NCBI GenBank assembly: GCA_029204225.1
Contig: CM055092.1
Span: 58,671,296-58,735,295, forward strand
Source: Diphasiastrum complanatum
Lineage: Eukaryota > Streptophyta > Lycopodiopsida > Lycopodiales > Lycopodiaceae
Direction of reading: 5' to 3'
DNA length: 64,000 bases
Shown: positions 59,744-64,000 of the stretch, in pieces
Position numbering within the stretch: the stretch's first letter is position 1
Layout: each line of letters begins with the position of its first letter
The notes under the pieces: model-generated
Seen by the model: only the letters and a program-made list of their open reading frames with translations
What the model was told of the DNA's origin: nothing
The model's database searches: none
Translations under genes and position numbers: made by a program

Positions 59744-60525
59744 GTGTTGGAGTTTAATCTTCTCCTACTCATCCCTTCACCCTCCTTCATCTCTCAAGAA
59801 TTCCCTCTCTCTGAATCAGTCTGCAAAAATACATGCAAAGTCATAAACAGACAGCAAAGCTATCGCCTCTGCCTACGGTCTGACCAAAGAGCACCGTTAA
59901 ATCGACGTTTACGGAGAAACACGACTTAAACTTGTGAAGGCAATGAACCGCAAACATCAAGGAGTCATTAAAACTCGTAGGTTACTATCTACAAGCACTT
60001 GCGGAATCTTCAATGACAATAGAACCTAAAATCTCGTCGACCACCGTAAGTGACCTTCTTACGATCTCCTACGACGGAAAGTGTCGTGATCAAGGTCACC
60101 GGAAAATATCTCCGATGAAGTCTGTGAACTCACATCAAACACCGTAAGTAACTTACTTACGACTACCAACGAAGTCAACGAAGGACAAACAACTTGCTTG
60201 TTCCTACGAAGTCAACTAACAACTGTTGACCCATCTCATCGTTTAGCTCCAAGTTATCACTTACGGTTACCAACGAAGGAAGCAAACGATCACCTGCTGA
60301 ACGAATGAACAGCAGTTGAATGAACAATCAGTGGCTGAACGAACGACTGCAGACAAGATTACAACCACAACAATCCAACGTCCTTCACACTCCGGACGCA
60401 TACGAAGAATACATTACTCTGTACTTCTTCTTGCTTCACGACGCTCCAATAACTAATCTACGGATCTTGTTTAGTAGCTGCTAATCATCTTTGTAAACTG
60501 TAATTAGAATAAGAGATTCTCTGAC

Positions 60526-60564
<39 letters not shown>

Positions 60565-60668
60565 TAAACGAAGTGAAGTAAGTGTAGTGAGTTGAACAAT
60601 CTGTAGATGCACAGAGCGATCAAACGACCAAAAGGTCTTAAGTAACTAGCTCCTTAGAGTTAGTGATT

Positions 60669-60763
<95 letters not shown>

Positions 60764-60924
60764 AGAACTGTAGCCATTGTTTCAGAATCTATAAGTAGGA
60801 ATACGCGCTTATCAGTGCTACTGTATTGTGTTCTGATTCTCTCTTTTATACAGATTTGCTACTGTTCAATTATTACGTTCTTGATTGAATGCAATTGTCT
60901 CTCTTACTCTCTTGCACACAAACA
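59744..60924 (+). repeat. Ty1/copia LTR containing (TA)n and (AG)n
   Basis: It starts TGTTGGAGTTTAATC after the PPT and ends GCACACAAACA, followed by PBS-like TGGTTATCAGAG (60925-60936). Length is about 1181 bp. It contains (TA)n at about 60531-60560 and (AG)n at 60674-60760. Confidence 0.8.
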
Positions 60925-61185
60925 TGGTTATCAGAGACAGAGGATCGCATGGCTGTCAAGACGCCTAATGCTTCGTAGTCCTACTGTTACGGCAGTCTCA
61001 AACTCCTACTCTGATAACCCAAAAGGACAACAAGCTTTTGATTCCGTTCTCTAATCAATCCTCGTTCCTAAAATACGCAATTGCTACTGTGTTCATAATT
61101 GTTTTTTCTTACTGTTGGTAGAGACATCGTTTACATCGTAATCATCTCTCGTGTTTTGCTTCCGTCACGGCTCTGCTGCAGTCGC
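60925..61185 (+). mobile_element. PBS and gag start following the copia LTR
   Basis: PBS-like TGGTTATCAGAG, then ATG at 60949: MAVKTPNAS and a TAG. Having a PBS and gag start downstream of an LTR that also follows RNase H and a PPT gives a body-LTR-body order. The right edge, where antisense integrase sequence begins, is approximate. Confidence 0.55.
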
Positions 61186-62286
61186 AATCAATCGTAGACC
61201 ATGCAGACCACCATCATACACCAACACATCGAGCATTGACAGTGCTTTTGCAACAGTGGCATGTTCATCATGACTGATGAATGCCTGAGGGGTGAAACGA
61301 TCAGGTTGTTGTCATTGTCTTGTAGACCTTCTAACTGCAGGTGCTTGAGTGGATGGTTCTCCTGGGTGAATGATTGGGATCGTAGTATTTTGTGGTTGAA
61401 CAATCGTGGGTCTAGGCCCATCGACAATAAGTGGAACCGTTGGGATGAACTCCGTTGTATGAATAGTCGTAGGTCGTTGCCTATCAATGGAGGATGGAGC
61501 TGTTATGGCATGCTCTTGCATTGGTTGCTTCTGCTTGAAATCGTGATAGTTATCTTCAAGAAAGACAACGTCACTACTGACTGAGATCTGGCCCGTAGCA
61601 ACATCGTATACACGATATGCCTTGTGTGATATTGAATAGCCAATGAAGATGTTTTTGTTGCTTACTGGGTCCAGCTTCCTCCTTAGATTAGACGGTACTT
61701 GTGCATAGCAGAGACATCCGAAAACACGTAGGTGTTTTAAGCTTGGTTTGTAGCCACAGTAGGCTTCAAACGGTGTCTTGGAATCAACTGCTTTAGTGCT
61801 AGAGTAGTTCTGTAGATAGCAGGTCGTAGAGATCGCTTCTGCCCAAACGGTTTGAGGCAAATGCGCATTGATTGTCATGGATCGTGTAGCTTCCAACAGT
61901 GTGCGGTTTTTCCGTTCAGCTACTCCATTCTGTTGTGGAGTATAGCTCGTAGTACACTGATGGTGCATGCCACATGAAGATAGGTAGTACTTCATTTTAT
62001 TTGATAAGTACTCTTCCCCTGAATCAGACCGTAGGGCCTTGATCCTCTGACCAGTTTGATTCTCAAGATATTGCTTGAATTCCTTGAAGCTATTGAATGC
62101 TTCTGACTTGTTCTTTATGAACATGACTATGGTAAATCGGGAGTAGTCATCAATGAATGTAATAAAATATAGAGCTTGACCCAAGGAGGGTACGCTCATA
62201 GGACCACATAAGTCACTGTGTATCAATGACAAAATGGACTTCGCCCCCAAGGCAGTGAATAGCTGACGTTCGTGACGTTCGAGCAA
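61185..62286 (-). mobile_element. Ty1/copia copy 1, integrase
   Basis: Minus-strand frame 61312-62286: LFTALGAKSILSLIHSDLCG, FITFIDDYSRFTIVMFIKNK, KALRSDSGEEYLSNKMKYYL, HHQCTTSYTPQQNGVAERKN (D, D and E of the integrase core all present), HLRVFGCLCYAQVPSNLRRK and DVVFLEDNYHD. A continuation in another frame reads FTPQAFISHDEHATVAKALS to about 61185. The zinc finger is cut off at the right edge, where gypsy-2 integrase begins. Confidence 0.9.
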
Positions 62287-62774
62287 TGGCCAAGTTCTTG
62301 TATGAAAATATCATTGTGCGCTTCGGATGCCCGGTAGAGATAGTTAGCAATCGCGGGAGCCATCACATGCCATTTCAACTGGTTTATGGTCAGGATGCAG
62401 TAATGTTAGTAGAGTTTTTGAGAATTGCCACAATGCAACGTCTTGATGAATCCAAATCTCTACAATTGTGCCATGAAGCATTACATAAACTTTGTGAGAT
62501 GCGCTTACTAGCTATACATGCATTGGCTGAGAAAGAGCGACGCAAGGCATGGCATGATCGTCGATTGCACAAGAAGGATTTTCGATCAGGAGATCTAGTC
62601 CTCATGTATAAAACTAAAACTATCAAGGGAAAGTTGAAGTTCACAAGCGAAGGCCCGTTCCAAGTAAAAGAGATCCTCATCCATGGAGCCGTGAAACTTG
62701 AACAGTTATATGGGACGTCATTCGACACCCCCATCAATGGTAGCCGACTTCACAAGAATTGGCCACCTCAATGA
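62286..62774 (+). pseudogene. Gypsy-2 integrase C-terminal part
   Basis: MAKFLYENIIVRFGCPVEIV then SNRGSHHMPFQLVYGQDAVM (core residues between lost by deletion), a basic helix RRKAWHDRRLHKKDFRSGDL, and LKFTSEGPFQVKEILIHGAV (GPF/Y module) to GSRLHKNWPP. It continues the element broken at 57468. Whether it has a chromodomain cannot be seen; none follows. Confidence 0.8.
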
Positions 62775-64000
62775 ATAGATCCAGGATGTGGATGACACAA
62801 TACGCATACAATGATCAGATCAAGCCTCATCAAAAGTCATCCCACCCAGATCCAAAATACCAAACCAGATCTGAATGAGATCTAGTCAGATCAAGAAGAA
62901 TCCATCAAGATTCAGCAAGATTAGACAAGATCAAGACAAATCAAGGAAGATCCAAGTGAGATCTCATTTTAACTGGTGGATCAGCTTCCAATTGTCCATC
63001 AGAACTCTTGGAGAGCTCTCCATTGTCAGATCGGACCTGGATACAATAGTTTACCAATTTGCAAGAGCTATGGATCAGAGAATCTCAAGATCTCGCCAAA
63101 AAACACTAAAAAATAGCACTTTTTTCAGGATTTTTTGAGATCCCTTGGGAACTAACTCTTTAGACTTTGTCAGTCACTAAAACTGACTCAAATACATCTA
63201 TAAAAATCTCTACAAGATGGAAAAATCATCAAAATTGAATGTCTGTGAGGGTTCATAGAAACAGGAACTAAAGAACCTTTGTAGGGCATCAAGATCTGCA
63301 AACGAATCTTCGTAGAGGGCATAAATGGAATCAGAGCAGTGAAATTAGCCTGCCTACAGGGTTTGATCTTGAAAATCCAACATCTAGAAGCAAGTTGTGC
63401 GAGAGTTCACCTCTTGCATGTCGAGGAAAGTTGGGTAATGATCCACTTCCCTCAGTGCATGCACTATTGGTGACTTAGTAGGCGAACACAAGATGAATTA
63501 AGAGCTTAATGCGCGGTGATAGCAGAAGCGATGAGCAGACAGTCAAACAAAACAATCAGATAGTCAGACTAAACGTAGAAAAACATTGCAATATTGACAA
63601 GAATTTGAAAGCAGAACCAAACATTGGCTTAATCAGATTAAGTATAATGAAATATACAAGTCAGATAATGGAGGTGAGCACGAGACAATAGCGGACGTAA
63701 CTGCGTATCTCACAGAGCTAATCACAATCTGTAAAAGTTATGAACTTATTACTGACAATCTGTCTAAAAAAATATCAATGCATGAAAAACATCTACTATG
63801 TCTGTCTCTGAATGAAAAAAAAAGATTGAATTGCATTTCTTATTATTCTCATTCACTCTCTTGTTTATGAATACTAAGATGGTATTATGTATATACACAT
63901 TTTACATTTGTGCAGATGATAGGTACAAAAAGAGGGCGTGAAGTGGATGTGTCGTCTGTAGGAGATCGTGGGTGGTTGTTGTTGTTGTCAAATTCGATTG
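62775..64000. other. Gypsy-2 3' region and unrecognised DNA
   Basis: AGATC(A/C)-rich sequence after integrase (62790-62960), then CCTTTGTAGGG/CTTCGTAGAGG motifs near 63280-63315 like those upstream of the gypsy-2 gag. No LTR boundary was identified. No gene seen to the end of the window. Confidence 0.4.

Noticed and set aside
60674-60760. (AG)n tract as another LINE tail
   Set aside because: It lies inside a copia LTR and lacks the AGCTTTATTAA sequence that adjoins LINE tails.

Overview
The window is nuclear DNA of a land plant with a large, transposon-swollen genome. The evidence is one recognisable spliceosomal gene with GT-AG introns of up to 11.7 kb, Ty3/gypsy elements with a C-terminal chromodomain, Ty1/copia elements, non-LTR (LINE) elements, hAT-like MITEs and long (AG)n/(CT)n tracts. 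The intron lengths fit a fern, lycophyte or gymnosperm as well as a large angiosperm genome. I cannot fix the lineage from sequence alone.

Host gene. The only confidently identified cellular gene is on the minus strand: the 5' part of a PRP16/DEAH7-type DEAH-box spliceosomal ATPase. Twelve exons, from the ATG at 43322 to the donor after 6359, were placed by homology and splice phase. They cover the divergent Arg/Ser-rich N-terminus, the conserved PRP16 middle region, the Walker A motif (exon 11) and motif Ia (exon 12). The DEAH motif and everything after it lie beyond position 1. All splice phases agree except between exons 5 and 6, where one exon was not found. The introns hold most of the mobile elements.

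Layout. 1-5919: last visible intron, with three head-to-tail minus-strand LINE copies, each ending in a (CT)n tail; one carries a fragment of a LysM-domain gene. 6359-6535: exon 12. 6536-18277: an 11.7 kb intron with a copia fragment split by a (CT)n-bounded 2.6 kb insert, a nearly complete Ty3 chromovirus (family A, copy A1) and more copia debris. 18278-28267: exons 11 to 4, with a palindrome-rich element, gypsy debris and a dispersed repeat between them. 28268-37662: gypsy remnants of several families (gypsy-2, LTR C, A2, LTR B). 37663-43322: exons 3 to 1, an intact 787 bp hAT-like MITE and an LTR/PBS fragment. 43670-44229: a second hAT-like MITE just upstream of the start codon. 44.5-50 kb: LINE, copia and gypsy fragments, an A/B gypsy chimera and a perfect solo LTR with target-site duplication. 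50-53.7 kb: no gene seen. 53.8-62.8 kb: a degenerate gypsy-2 element split by two oppositely oriented copia copies that form a large inverted repeat. 62.8-64 kb: nothing recognised.

Most notable. The LINE family ends in AATAAAGCTT followed by (CT)n and is stacked repeatedly in one (CT)n locus, which suggests a plant non-LTR element that targets or primes on a microsatellite. Both longer copies lack reverse transcriptase. Two MITEs share CATAGA termini. No retroelement here has a full set of intact coding regions.
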